The notes below the pieces were generated by a model that saw nothing but the letters and a program-made list of their open reading frames with translations, searched no databases and was not told where the DNA came from. Positions 1 through 8,273 of a DNA stretch of 34,948 nt are shown here, piece by piece. The DNA comes from a virus, in the IMG/VR virus record IMGVR_UViG_3300037502_002560, positions 1 through 34,948 of that record; one strand, written 5' to 3'. Positions within the stretch are counted from its first letter, which is position 1; the number at the start of each line of letters is the position of its first letter. A program made the translations under genes and the position numbers.

Positions 1-1
1 A

Positions 2-157
2 AAGTTACGACCATTATGCACCAAAGAATATGTGTACGAAGATATTCAAACAGTGCTTAGGCTTTCAGATTATAAAAAGTATAACAGACCTTCTAACTAC
101 GAAGATTTAATTGCAGCAATCGAAACATTGGTAAATAATAGTCATGAAAACGTATAA
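2..157 (+). CDS. 3' end of an unidentified protein (partial)
   Basis: An open frame runs from the left edge to a TAA at 155-157 and encodes about 51 residues. The tail is mixed charged and helical, ending NNSHENV. The start lies outside the window. It overlaps the ATG of the following glycosyltransferase by 14 nt, the same tight packing seen throughout, so it is probably the upstream member of the same sugar-gene operon. Too little remains to assign a family. Confidence 0.6.
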   Translation, partial: KLRPLCTKEYVYEDIQTVLRLSDYKKYNRPSNYEDLIAAIETLVNNSHENV

Positions 158-1481
158 TAAAAGAGTCGGCTTCTTAGTAAGTTATCAAACATTAATACCG
201 CATGGTGGCATAGGTCAGTTCGCAAAAAGTTTTTGCGAGTTAATGGACGAACACAATATCAAAGTAGATATCATTACAGACAAAGAACCGAAAGATAATG
301 AATTTGTAAAGTCATTGAAGGCAAACATTATTGCCCCATTGGAATCATTACCCTATACTACCCATAGCAACATTTTTATGTATGGAGATACATACTGTTA
401 TGAACGTATGGCAAACTTTCGTAATGCAATTGTAGAAGCATTGGAACATAATATCTATGACGCCTTTGTTTGTAATACATATGAAAGCATTCAAGTAGCA
501 CTAACAATGGGACTTGAAGATTGTATTCAGATTATTGCTTACACGCACCTAGAAAGCCAAATATTTAAAGACACTAAAAATCCTTTTTTACATTCTACCA
601 ACGATATGATGCGTAAACAATTAGAATGTAATTCTCTATGGATCGGCACACAAAGTAAGTTCAATCAAGTATCAATGAGTAATGGTGCATGGCATCTTCC
701 TATACCTGTTACAGAACAAGACTTATTACTAGAACATCACAAGCCACGTGAGGGTGTATTATTTGTTGGTCGATGGGAAGAAGGAAAGAATCCTGAACTT
801 TTCATTGAGTTGATTGAGCAAACCAAACTGCCAGCTAAGGTCATGACTAGCCCAAATGGTGTTAAAAAGTTTGAAGAACGGTTGAAGAAGATCGGGGTTA
901 AGTATGATGTTCGTGCTAGTATTGTCGGTAAAGAAAAAGTAGACTTCATCACTAGTGCTAGAGTAGCATTTAATCCTAGCATAGTTGAAAGCTATGGTAT
1001 GGCGTTCTATGAACAACACCTTCAATTACCTACACTAGTATTAGAAAATCAACGTTGGACTAATAACTTTAATGAGGATTTCTTTTACAAATGCAATAAG
1101 AAAAATATGGCTCAGAGAACAAAAGAGTTGTATGAATTATTTCCGACAGCCGAATCTTGGTACAATGTAGAATCGCTGAGTCACGGCCAATTTATGGAAA
1201 GGCGTGTGTTTGGAAAATGGAACGATTGTTTTTCAGAATTTTGTTCTAAACAATCGAACAGTAATACAGCAAAAATTTGTACAGAAACCACAGTAAAGCT
1301 ACAAGATTACGTCCGTGGGCTAAAGCGTAATATAGTTTGTATTGATGACATACGTAGTGTTCTTACTAATAAACATAAATTTCGTGTCATTTATACCGAT
1401 AATGATACATATCTAACTAAAGACCCGACCTTTGAGCCAACAGAGGAAGTTACAGGGCTATCACTTTTTGAGGAAATTTAA
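144..1481 (+). CDS. GT-B glycosyltransferase (GT4-like)
   Basis: This 445-residue protein looks like a retaining GT-B glycosyltransferase that would move a sugar from a nucleotide donor to an unknown acceptor. The N-terminal domain has the glycine loop HGGIGQFA (residues 20-27). The C-terminal domain opens with VLFVGRWEEGKNPELFI (205-221), typical of GT4 enzymes, and carries an E-x7-E motif at E282 and E290 within PSIVESYGMAFYEQ, the usual donor-binding site. The last 80 residues are not recognisable and may be an acceptor or protein-interaction tail. The stop codon shares one base with the start of the next gene, an epimerase, so the two probably act together. In phages such pairs decorate virion proteins or DNA, or alter host surface polysaccharide; which applies here cannot be told. 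Confidence 0.82.
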   Translation: MKTYNKRVGFLVSYQTLIPHGGIGQFAKSFCELMDEHNIKVDIITDKEPKDNEFVKSLKANIIAPLESLPYTTHSNIFMYGDTYCYERMANFRNAIVEALEHNIYDAFVCNTYESIQVALTMGLEDCIQIIAYTHLESQIFKDTKNPFLHSTNDMMRKQLECNSLWIGTQSKFNQVSMSNGAWHLPIPVTEQDLLLEHHKPREGVLFVGRWEEGKNPELFIELIEQTKLPAKVMTSPNGVKKFEERLKKIGVKYDVRASIVGKEKVDFITSARVAFNPSIVESYGMAFYEQHLQLPTLVLENQRWTNNFNEDFFYKCNKKNMAQRTKELYELFPTAESWYNVESLSHGQFMERRVFGKWNDCFSEFCSKQSNSNTAKICTETTVKLQDYVRGLKRNIVCIDDIRSVLTNKHKFRVIYTDNDTYLTKDPTFEPTEEVTGLSLFEEI

Positions 1482-2311
1482 TGAAAAAGATTTTGATTAC
1501 AGGTAGTTCAGGATACATAGGTTCTCATCTTTGTAATATGCTCTCCGGTGAATATGAAATTCACGGACTTGATATTGTTGATTCACAAGTTGAAATAGAG
1601 AAATTTTACAAAATTGATATTAACAAACAATTTTCTATTGAAGGTATTGAGTTTGATGCAGTTGTTCATTTGGCAGCGTTAACTAGCGTAAGTGAAAGTG
1701 AAGAACGTCCTATCAGTTATTACATTACCAATTTGAATGGTACAATGAATGTGTTAAACAAAGTAAAAACCAAAAACTTTATCTTTGCTAGTACAGGTGC
1801 AGCACAAGATTGTTTAAGTGCATATGGTGTTAGTAAACGTGGTGCTGAAGATGTAGTTCGTGCATACACTAAAATGTCAGGTGCTGAATATACTATTTTC
1901 AGGTTCTATAATGTTATAGGTTCTACGGTTGTAATGCCCACTAACGCAGACGGATTGTTTTATAACTTAAACAAGGCACGTGAGACTGGAGAATTTACTA
2001 TCTATGGTAAAGACTATCCAAATACTAGCGATGGAACTTGTGTCCGAGATTATTTGCATGTAGAAGAAGTGTGTCATTCTATTAAATTGGCTATAGAAAG
2101 GCCTGCAAATAATGTCGAATGTTTGGGACATGGTGTAGGATATACAGTTAAAGAAATGGTAAGATTGTTTGAAGAAGTGAACAATTGTGATATCAATGTC
2201 ACCTATGGTCCAAGACGGCAAGGTGATATTGAATATTATGTGTTGGAAGATGTTTCACCATATATGAAGAATCTGTACACAATAAAAGATTTACTAAAAG
2301 TAAATGGTTGA
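1481..2311 (+). CDS. NAD-dependent sugar epimerase/dehydratase (extended SDR, GalE-like)
   Basis: This 276-residue extended short-chain dehydrogenase/reductase would use NAD(P) to epimerise or dehydrate a nucleotide sugar. The Rossmann loop GSSGYIG is at residues 8-14, VVHLAALTSV at 61-70, the catalytic Y115-x3-K119 in YGVSKRGAED, and the RFYNVIG strand at 141-147. A DGTCVRDYLHVEEV stretch matches the GalE-type substrate region. At 276 aa it is shorter than typical GalE (about 330 aa), mainly at the C-terminal substrate domain, so substrate specificity cannot be predicted. ATG overlaps the upstream glycosyltransferase stop (TAATG), indicating translational coupling. It probably supplies or modifies the sugar donor used by that enzyme. 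Confidence 0.85.
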   Translation: MKKILITGSSGYIGSHLCNMLSGEYEIHGLDIVDSQVEIEKFYKIDINKQFSIEGIEFDAVVHLAALTSVSESEERPISYYITNLNGTMNVLNKVKTKNFIFASTGAAQDCLSAYGVSKRGAEDVVRAYTKMSGAEYTIFRFYNVIGSTVVMPTNADGLFYNLNKARETGEFTIYGKDYPNTSDGTCVRDYLHVEEVCHSIKLAIERPANNVECLGHGVGYTVKEMVRLFEEVNNCDINVTYGPRRQGDIEYYVLEDVSPYMKNLYTIKDLLKVNG

Positions 2312-2519
2312 GGTTATCATCCAACATAAATCTAGCAATCAAATCAGCGAAATTGTGTCTGAATTAAAAGATTTAGGGTATAGAGTACACATTGATTTTG
2401 ATTTCGAGTACTCCACGGGAAAGTTTGATTGGAGCACTATGATAGATGTACCTAGACAAACTAAGTTTACTTTTTACAACGAACCAATGGCTAGTTGGTT
2501 CGTATTAAAATACAGTTAG
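2304..2519 (+). CDS. hypothetical protein, 71 aa
   Basis: A 71-residue ORF that begins 8 nt inside the epimerase gene and meets the minus-strand Gp88-like gene tail to tail with a 4-nt overlap. The N-terminal part (VEVIIQHKSSNQISEIVSELKDLGYRVHIDF) alternates strand, helix, strand. I do not recognise the family. Its overlap with the sugar genes suggests co-translation. Confidence 0.55.
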   Translation: MVEVIIQHKSSNQISEIVSELKDLGYRVHIDFDFEYSTGKFDWSTMIDVPRQTKFTFYNEPMASWFVLKYS

Positions 2520-3931
2520 TGTTTTAGCAATAATGTGCTGAGTACACCCGGGTCTTTTGCGGTTAAGTCAGGTTCGCCGGGAGTGATAATCACATTCCAC
2601 TTCATCATATTATTTTTCTTACCTCTGGTATCCCATTCATCATATGTAAGAATGCTACTCGGGCTAATATTGTAGGCACTTGCCAATCTTTGTTTTAGTT
2701 CAGGGATCTTATCAGGTATCACTTGCCATTGGCCTTCTGGACCCTTAACAAGATTTTTCTTTTCGTCCTTCACTAACAAGTCATAGAATAAATCGCTAGG
2801 AACAATTCTGCTATTCTTAGTTGTTTCTAGCTCAGGATCTTGTGCTTTTACTTTCTTCTCCTGTCCGGCGCTAGCACCTTCGCTCCAGTTGATGATAAAG
2901 TTTTCTGGCTTTTTGCCTAATGCAACATCAGCCACTTTAGTGTATGCATAGAAATCTACATTAGGTAGTGACTCTGCTAACTTAAACGCCATTTCTGCAT
3001 ATTCAGGGCTAAAGAAATCTCCTGCATCATGCCAGCGTATACTTACACTGTACCCACCTTTTTTACCTTTTAGTTCTTCTTTGCTAATTTCTGCTTTTAA
3101 TTGATTGAAGAAACCTTCTGGGTCATTTAACAAATATGTCAGTATTCGACCATCACTTAGCCATGGACCTTGGAATTGTACTTTACCGCCTTTCATAGCA
3201 AAGCAATCTATTTTACAACTGCCAGCGCCTGGGCAGGTGTTTACTATGATTAGTTCATTAGTTTGTTCATCAAGTGCTATACCAACCAATGCAGCAAAAC
3301 CAATATTGAAGAACTGTTCTAATTCTCCATCACTGTGCTTCATCTTTTCGTTTTTCTTCAGTAATGCTTTGGGTCTTTCTGCTAATGCCGACTTGATGGC
3401 ATCTATATTGTATTTCTTACCTTCTTCGTTATAGTAATCAACTACACTGCTACGATGTATGTATGGTAATTTGTATTTGTCTGTTTTCTTCTTTTCTCTA
3501 TTACGAATACGATCCAAGTAATCTGTTAATTCAGGCTCGCCGATTGGTCTAGTTGGTGCAGCTAATTTTGGTGCTTCAGATATGCTGCTTTTCTGCTTAT
3601 AATGTTGTTTTAGTGCAAGGATTGCTTCTTGTTTTGAATTGAAAGGTCCACCGATTGATGTACCGTGCCATTTAGCATCATATGGAATAGCATCCCACAT
3701 ACCGTCGGCATCTTGTGTCAATTGACCAATAGCTTCTTTACCCAAAAATACATCTTTATATCCCGCAAATCCCCTTCCAGCACCCATGCCTTCGTCAACT
3801 TCTTTGTCTGCTGCAGGTTCTTCTTCCCCGGTACTCTTGGCAACAAACTGTTGAGGTGTCATAATTTGTACACCTTTGGGCGCTCCCGGTAGCTTTGGCT
3901 CTACGCCTTCCATCAATTCTAAGTATTTCAT
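2516..3931 (-). CDS. Gp88-family protein (mycobacteriophage gene product 88-like)
   Basis: This 471-residue protein carries the signature of the phage Gp88 family: a Cys cluster NTCPGAGSCKIDCFAMKGG (C233, C239, C243), then IRWHDAGDFFSPEYAEMAF (H301, D302, D305) and the FYAYTK strand (327-332). Family function is unknown; the conserved Cys/His/Asp residues suggest a metal or Fe-S site. The first 130 residues are an extra low-complexity region with an acidic EEEPAADKE stretch. I chose the ATG at 3929-3931, with a weak GGA site upstream, over the in-frame TTG at 3955. It is transcribed against its neighbours. The gap to uvdE (3932-4007) holds the divergent uvdE promoter and a possible GATAAATA late-type box for this gene. 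Confidence 0.72.
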   Translation of the reverse strand: MKYLELMEGVEPKLPGAPKGVQIMTPQQFVAKSTGEEEPAADKEVDEGMGAGRGFAGYKDVFLGKEAIGQLTQDADGMWDAIPYDAKWHGTSIGGPFNSKQEAILALKQHYKQKSSISEAPKLAAPTRPIGEPELTDYLDRIRNREKKKTDKYKLPYIHRSSVVDYYNEEGKKYNIDAIKSALAERPKALLKKNEKMKHSDGELEQFFNIGFAALVGIALDEQTNELIIVNTCPGAGSCKIDCFAMKGGKVQFQGPWLSDGRILTYLLNDPEGFFNQLKAEISKEELKGKKGGYSVSIRWHDAGDFFSPEYAEMAFKLAESLPNVDFYAYTKVADVALGKKPENFIINWSEGASAGQEKKVKAQDPELETTKNSRIVPSDLFYDLLVKDEKKNLVKGPEGQWQVIPDKIPELKQRLASAYNISPSSILTYDEWDTRGKKNNMMKWNVIITPGEPDLTAKDPGVLSTLLLKH

Positions 3932-3948
3932 GTTCGGTTTCCGTATGT

Positions 3949-3977
3949 TTGACAATAATTTGTCTTTATGTTAGACT
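3949..3977 (+). promoter_or_regulatory. sigma70 promoter for the UV endonuclease gene
   Basis: TTGACA at 3949-3954, 17-bp spacer and TAGACT at 3972-3977. It begins with the 10-mer TTGACAATAA shared by five other promoters in the window. The -10 is weaker than in the others; an alternative TATATA lies at 3977-3982. Expected start is near 3984, about 24 nt before the ATG. Confidence 0.65.
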
Positions 3978-4007
3978 ATATACATATTTATCTATACTGG
4001 TCATCTT

Positions 4008-5042
4008 ATGCACACTTTCAACATGTCTGTTCAACGTATTGGTTTCGCTTGCAAATGGGCTGAAATCAACAAAAAAGGCGAGATTGCTAGTACCGAAGGT
4101 CTCAATACCGGTGGTACTACTCACGCATGGGCTAAACGTCAAAAGTCTCGAAAGACCGTTGAGGACAAGCTTATTGATGTTGCCAAACGTAACATTCTTA
4201 ATACTCATGCATTAGTCAAAAAAGTAGCACAGTTGCCTCAACCACTACGTATGCTACGCCTCACTAGTGATATGTTTTCGTTCTATACTATGGACGAGTA
4301 CAAGGACTTTTGGCACAGCACTGATGTTCAGAATAGTCTAGAACGCTGGATGGCTCCTATCGGTGAAACTGCACGTGCGAATGATGTCCGTCTTAGTTTT
4401 CACCCTGATCAATTTGTAGTTCTTGCAAGTGATCGTCCTGAGGTAGTAAATAAGAGTATAGAGGAGTTTGAATATCATGCAGATATGGCCCGCTTCATGG
4501 GGTATGGTAAACAGTTTCAGGACATTAAAATCAACGTCCACATCTCGGGTCGAGCCGGTCCAGAAGGTATCCGACAAGCCTACAAGAGATTGTCTACAGA
4601 AGCAAGGAACGGACTCACAATCGAGAACGAAGAAATCAGCTGGGGTCTCGATTCTTGCTTAGAACTAGCCGATCTAGTTCCTATCGTGCTTGACATTCAT
4701 CATCATTGGATACACACAGGAGAATACATTGAAAAGTCTGACGGCCGTATTAAAATGGTTACTGATAGTTGGCGTGGTGTTCGCCCTACTATGCACTATT
4801 CCGTCTCTAGGGAAGATGTACTTGTTGGCCATTCCGGATCACAGCGCCCCGATATTCGGACGCTACTAGAAAGTGGACATAACAAGCAAAAGCTACGTGC
4901 CCACAGTGATTATTACTGGAACAAGTCAGTCAATGACTGGGCTATGTCGCACAATGAATGGGCTGATATTATGTGCGAAAGCAAGGCTAAGAACCTTGCT
5001 AGCTTCAAACTATATGAGGAATATGTAAATGGGAATATTTGA
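4008..5042 (+). CDS. uvdE: UV-damage endonuclease (UvdE/UvsE family)
   Basis: This 344-residue TIM-barrel repair enzyme nicks DNA 5' to UV photoproducts, starting alternative excision repair. Motifs fit the family: the N-terminal strand RIGFACKW (10-17), RLSFHPDQFVVL (128-139, metal ligand H132), INVHISG with H178, LTIENEE around E206, and VLDIHHHWIHTG (D229 and H231-H233). Length is normal for the family. The ATG at 4008 is used because it is nearest the promoter; an ATG at 4023 (MSVQRIGF) is nearly as likely, since neither has a clear Shine-Dalgarno. It has its own sigma70 promoter and overlaps the next gene by 14 nt. A photoproduct endonuclease suits a phage of sunlit water. Confidence 0.9.
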   Translation: MHTFNMSVQRIGFACKWAEINKKGEIASTEGLNTGGTTHAWAKRQKSRKTVEDKLIDVAKRNILNTHALVKKVAQLPQPLRMLRLTSDMFSFYTMDEYKDFWHSTDVQNSLERWMAPIGETARANDVRLSFHPDQFVVLASDRPEVVNKSIEEFEYHADMARFMGYGKQFQDIKINVHISGRAGPEGIRQAYKRLSTEARNGLTIENEEISWGLDSCLELADLVPIVLDIHHHWIHTGEYIEKSDGRIKMVTDSWRGVRPTMHYSVSREDVLVGHSGSQRPDIRTLLESGHNKQKLRAHSDYYWNKSVNDWAMSHNEWADIMCESKAKNLASFKLYEEYVNGNI

Positions 5043-5478
5043 TAAGTTATTTGGCAAAAAACAGGTGGAGGTACAGGCGCCTCCTGAACCTGTTAAGGAA
5101 GAAAAACCTAAAAAACCAAAAAAACCACGACAGCCCAAAGTTAATCAACATGAACAACTGTCACCAAAAGAAATCGCAACACAAAAGGGAGAACCATATG
5201 TACATATTGTACGTATGGAGATAGATCCTAATGATGTTAACAATGGGGCTTTTGAATTAGACTGGAATGAGAAGTTTGTAGCTAATCTTGTACGTGCAGG
5301 GTATTCAATAAAGCCTGGAGAAGCCGAAAACGTTATAGTTGACCGATGGTTTCAAACGGTTTGTCGGAATGTTGCATTAGAAGTCTATGAACAGGAACAA
5401 GCCGATCCCGAAAAACGGGATGATGTACGGGTAATCCGCAGTAGAGACATTGGTAATGGTAGAACGGAAGTAAGCTAA
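5029..5478 (+). CDS. hypothetical protein with basic Pro/Lys linker, 149 aa
   Basis: The protein starts with a short amphipathic segment MGIFDKLFGKK, followed by a Pro/Lys-rich disordered stretch (about residues 14-40), then a compact C-terminal domain from about residue 55 (VHIVRMEIDPNDVNNGAF onward). An amphipathic start plus flexible basic linker resembles proteins that dock to a membrane or larger assembly, but no function is known to me. A GAGGA site precedes the ATG, which lies inside the 3' end of the UV endonuclease gene, so translation is probably coupled. Confidence 0.65.
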   Translation: MGIFDKLFGKKQVEVQAPPEPVKEEKPKKPKKPRQPKVNQHEQLSPKEIATQKGEPYVHIVRMEIDPNDVNNGAFELDWNEKFVANLVRAGYSIKPGEAENVIVDRWFQTVCRNVALEVYEQEQADPEKRDDVRVIRSRDIGNGRTEVS

Positions 5479-5508
5479 GTTTTTTGGGTAAATTTTCTTT
5501 CCAACCTC

Positions 5509-5537
5509 TTGACAGGTATTCTAAATAGTAGTATACT
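5509..5537 (+). promoter_or_regulatory. sigma70 promoter for the exonuclease operon
   Basis: TTGACA at 5509-5514, 17-bp spacer, TATACT at 5532-5537. It is the only sizeable gap in this part of the window (5479-5572). The start would be near 5544, leaving about 29 nt of leader. Confidence 0.75.
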
Positions 5538-5572
5538 TTGCACTATCTGTCTAACTATATACTATCCCGCAC

Positions 5573-6574
5573 ATGAATTACGCACTCATTGACACTGCCA
5601 ACACTTTCTTTCGTGCCCGTCACGTTGCTAGCCGTAACACTGACACATGGGAAAAGATTGGTATGGCACTTCATCTTACTCTTGCATCGGTCAATCAAGT
5701 GGTTCGCAATCACAAAATTGACCATGTTGTTTTTTGTCTTGAGGGTCGTAGCTGGCGCAAGGAGTTCTACAAGCCTTACAAAGCTAATCGTAAGCTTGAT
5801 GAATCGGCTATGACTGATGCCGAAATCGAAGAAAACAAAATGTTCTGGGAAACGTATGAAATGTTTACTACATTTCTGCGTGAGAAAACCAACGTGTCTG
5901 TATTGCGTGAACCCAACGCTGAGGCAGACGATCTAATTGCAAGGTTTGTTGCACTACACCCCAATGACTCGCATTACATTATTAGTTCTGATACTGATTA
6001 CGTTCAGCTTATCAGTGAAAACGTGTTCCAATACAATGGCGTCAGCAATGAACTTATCACCCTCAAAGGGTACTTCAAGGACAACGGAAAGCCTGTACTA
6101 GATAAAAAGACTAAAGAACACAAGTTACTTGAGGACCCGCAATATCTACTCTTTAAGAAATGTATGCGTGGGGATGCTACCGACAATGTATTCAGTGCAT
6201 ATCCCGGTGTGCGTGAGAAGGGTAGCAAAAACAAAGTTGGTCTAGTTGAGGCTTATGCTGATCGTAACAAACAAGGATTCAACTGGAACAATATGATGCT
6301 ACAGCGTTGGCTAGATCATGAGGGTGTAGAGCAACGTGTGCGTGATTGCTATGAACGTAATCGTACACTTATCGACTTGACTGCACAACCTCAGGATGTC
6401 AAGGACAAGGTTGACTATGCTATTCGTGCAGGTGTGCGTATTAGTACTACACCTCAGGTCGGCATTCACTTTATGCGATTCTGTGGTAAGTACGAACTGA
6501 ATAAAATCAGTGAGCAGGCTGAAGCTTATGCAAAGTGGCTTAACAATCCGTATGTTGGAGAGTTGAAGGTATGA
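5573..6574 (+). CDS. 5'-3' exonuclease / flap nuclease (T4 RNase H, Pol I 5' nuclease family)
   Basis: This 333-residue FEN-type nuclease would remove RNA primers and 5' flaps during phage replication. Acidic metal ligands fall where expected: LIDTANTFFRA (D7), EGRSWRKEFYKPYKANR (helical arch region, 57-73), NAEADDLIARF (E117, D119, D120), ISSDTDYVQLI (D140, D142) and MRGDATDNV (D201, D204), followed by a YPGV helix-hairpin-helix start. Length matches T4 RNase H (about 305 aa). It leads a long run of overlapping small genes from its own sigma70 promoter and probably acts with the DNA ligase at 15776 in Okazaki fragment maturation. The next ATG overlaps its stop (ATGA). Confidence 0.9.
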   Translation: MNYALIDTANTFFRARHVASRNTDTWEKIGMALHLTLASVNQVVRNHKIDHVVFCLEGRSWRKEFYKPYKANRKLDESAMTDAEIEENKMFWETYEMFTTFLREKTNVSVLREPNAEADDLIARFVALHPNDSHYIISSDTDYVQLISENVFQYNGVSNELITLKGYFKDNGKPVLDKKTKEHKLLEDPQYLLFKKCMRGDATDNVFSAYPGVREKGSKNKVGLVEAYADRNKQGFNWNNMMLQRWLDHEGVEQRVRDCYERNRTLIDLTAQPQDVKDKVDYAIRAGVRISTTPQVGIHFMRFCGKYELNKISEQAEAYAKWLNNPYVGELKV

Positions 6575-6804
6575 CCATTAAGTTCACAATTAAACAAACC
6601 TGTATTCGTACAATTAGACAAGGTGATCCTAAGTGGCTTATCGTTGATGGCACAGTGGCTGCTCCTAGAGCAGGATTCGAAATTACCACTAGATGCCCTA
6701 GAGAATACAAAGAACTCATTCAAGATTGTATTGATCGTGGGTGGTTAAAGCCTATTGCCAATGTCAGAGATAACGAATTGTTTTGGGAAGAATTTAGCAA
6801 ATGA
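6571..6804 (+). CDS. hypothetical protein, 77 aa
   Basis: A small ORF with ATGA overlap to the exonuclease gene and a GGAGAG site about 9 nt upstream. It has a strand-rich N-terminal half and a helix with REYKELIQDCIDRGWL. No family recognised. Both edges overlap neighbours by 4 nt, which supports it as a real operon member. Confidence 0.6.
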   Translation: MTIKFTIKQTCIRTIRQGDPKWLIVDGTVAAPRAGFEITTRCPREYKELIQDCIDRGWLKPIANVRDNELFWEEFSK

Positions 6805-7097
6805 ATGCAAAACTTTTATGCAAAGATTGTAAACATAGTTTTGTTCCCTTTGAACAACGTTTATTACATTTAGGAATTGCAAGGTTTATCGATGCGGCTT
6901 TTTACAAATGTAGGTTAACAAGAAAAGAAACTCATATAGAATTCAATCCAGTTACTGGACCTAAAAGAATTGATACTAGATACGATGCCTGTCATATAGC
7001 TAGATTACGTCTAGGTCCATGCGGAGAAGAAGGTAAGAACTGGGTGCCAAAGCACAAGAAACATTTGTTCCTAGCTATTACTAGAGGTGAAACATGA
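6801..7097 (+). CDS. putative zinc-binding protein, 98 aa
   Basis: The spacing of cysteines looks like a small zinc fold: C7-x2-C10 with H12, C37, C64 and C74. The tail GPCGEEGKNWVPKH resembles a motif in short phage and plasmid proteins with the order CxxC, C, C, CGxEG. Function unknown; DNA or RNA binding would be a guess. ATGA overlap with the preceding gene and 4-nt overlap with the next. Confidence 0.6.
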   Translation: MNAKLLCKDCKHSFVPFEQRLLHLGIARFIDAAFYKCRLTRKETHIEFNPVTGPKRIDTRYDACHIARLRLGPCGEEGKNWVPKHKKHLFLAITRGET

Positions 7098-7561
7098 AAA
7101 AGATTTTTTACGAAAAGGTAGGTCGTCGTTATGTCCCCGTAAGGGAATATGATAGCAATTTCTTAGATGCACTACCTAAAGGTAATCATCTTATTATGAG
7201 TTATCCCGGTGGTAAATCTACCCAATACAACATTGATCCTAACTATGCAGCTATGATTGCGGCTGGGCGTGTTGCACAAGATACAATGACTAAGGTAGTT
7301 CAAGAAGCTAGTGAAATTCGTAGAGAACAAAATAGTGAAAATCCATTGACTCCCGAACAAAAGGATGCTTGGGAAAATCTTGTCAAAGTGTTCGGAGAAC
7401 GTGCAAGGTACTTGTATTGGCCTAGTGCCCGTGATGTTGTTGAAGCAGGATTAACGGCTATGGAGAAAGAGGCAGATAAACTTATGACACACCCTAGTGT
7501 TAAAAATGCCTACGAACATTTTTTACTTGTGTGTGAGTTAACCAAAAATGACAAAACTTGA
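7094..7561 (+). CDS. conserved hypothetical phage protein, 155 aa
   Basis: The protein begins KKIFYEKVGRRYVPVREYD and has a Gly/Pro-rich turn (MSYPGGKSTQYNIDP) before a helical C-terminal half. I recall similarly starting proteins in large aquatic phages but cannot name a function. No catalytic motif is visible. A GGTGAAAC site precedes the start, and the 3' end overlaps the next gene by 14 nt. Confidence 0.6.
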   Translation: MKKIFYEKVGRRYVPVREYDSNFLDALPKGNHLIMSYPGGKSTQYNIDPNYAAMIAAGRVAQDTMTKVVQEASEIRREQNSENPLTPEQKDAWENLVKVFGERARYLYWPSARDVVEAGLTAMEKEADKLMTHPSVKNAYEHFLLVCELTKNDKT

Positions 7562-7799
7562 TCCAGAACATTTTGATAAACTCGGCAATCAACTCAAGGT
7601 CAATGATGTGGTGGTGGCGCCACACCATAACAGTCTAATGATTGCCCGCGTAACAAAACTCAATAACAAAATGATTAAGGTGAAAGAGTTTAGAAAAACA
7701 ACATCACGTTGGGATACCGGTGAGCATAACAAATATGCTCATGATACTGTTAGACTTCACGAAGCCGATGCAGTAATGTACATTTTAAAATACACATGA
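7548..7799 (+). CDS. hypothetical protein, 83 aa
   Basis: A small beta-rich ORF (KVNDVVVAPHHNSLMIARVTKL then MIKVKEFRK), the pattern of a small barrel such as a KOW- or SH3-like fold. This is only a fold-level impression. It overlaps both neighbours (14 and 4 nt). Confidence 0.55.
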   Translation: MTKLDPEHFDKLGNQLKVNDVVVAPHHNSLMIARVTKLNNKMIKVKEFRKTTSRWDTGEHNKYAHDTVRLHEADAVMYILKYT

Positions 7800-7999
7800 A
7801 AACAAGAGATGAAATAATAACCGAAATGTGCTATACCTATCGTCATGACTATGGATTGACCCGTAGTAATGACGATCCGCCATGGGTAGCAGGCATGACG
7901 GAAATAGAACGTAAGGGACTATGGAGAACAATGGCACAAATTTTCGACAATAACATTGTACCGTACATGGAGATGAAAAATGATTTACCTAAATCTTAA
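7796..7999 (+). CDS. hypothetical protein, 67 aa
   Basis: A short helical ORF (KTRDEIITEMCYTYRHDYG and MTEIERKGLWRTMAQIFDN). Family not recognised. It overlaps the previous stop by 4 nt and the next start by 20 nt. Confidence 0.5.
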   Translation: MKTRDEIITEMCYTYRHDYGLTRSNDDPPWVAGMTEIERKGLWRTMAQIFDNNIVPYMEMKNDLPKS

Positions 8000-8273
8000 T
8001 CTAAGAAATCCATGGGCCGAAAACGATTCTTTCAAGAATATCAAGACTTGGCACGGTAGTACATTTGTTACAAACAAATACTGGGAAATTCAAATTCTTA
8101 GAAACGATAATTGGTTGAGATTTGAATTTGGATTTACCATTAGAGAAGACCATGCAGGTCTAAATCTAGAACTAGGTTTATTCGGATACGAAATTCATTT
8201 TACGATTTATGATAATCGACATTGGGACTATATAAATAACCGTTGGGAGAAATATGAAGAATCTAATAGCTAA
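7980..8273 (+). CDS. conserved hypothetical phage protein, 97 aa
   Basis: A strand-rich, Trp/Tyr/Phe-rich protein starting MIYLNLNLRNPWAEND, a beginning I associate with a conserved family in large phages of unknown function. A GGAGATG site lies before the ATG inside the upstream gene. Its 3' part contains a perfect TATAAATA at 8231-8238, followed by a GGGAGA site and the next ATG, so a late promoter for the next gene could be embedded here. Confidence 0.6.
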   Translation: MIYLNLNLRNPWAENDSFKNIKTWHGSTFVTNKYWEIQILRNDNWLRFEFGFTIREDHAGLNLELGLFGYEIHFTIYDNRHWDYINNRWEKYEESNS

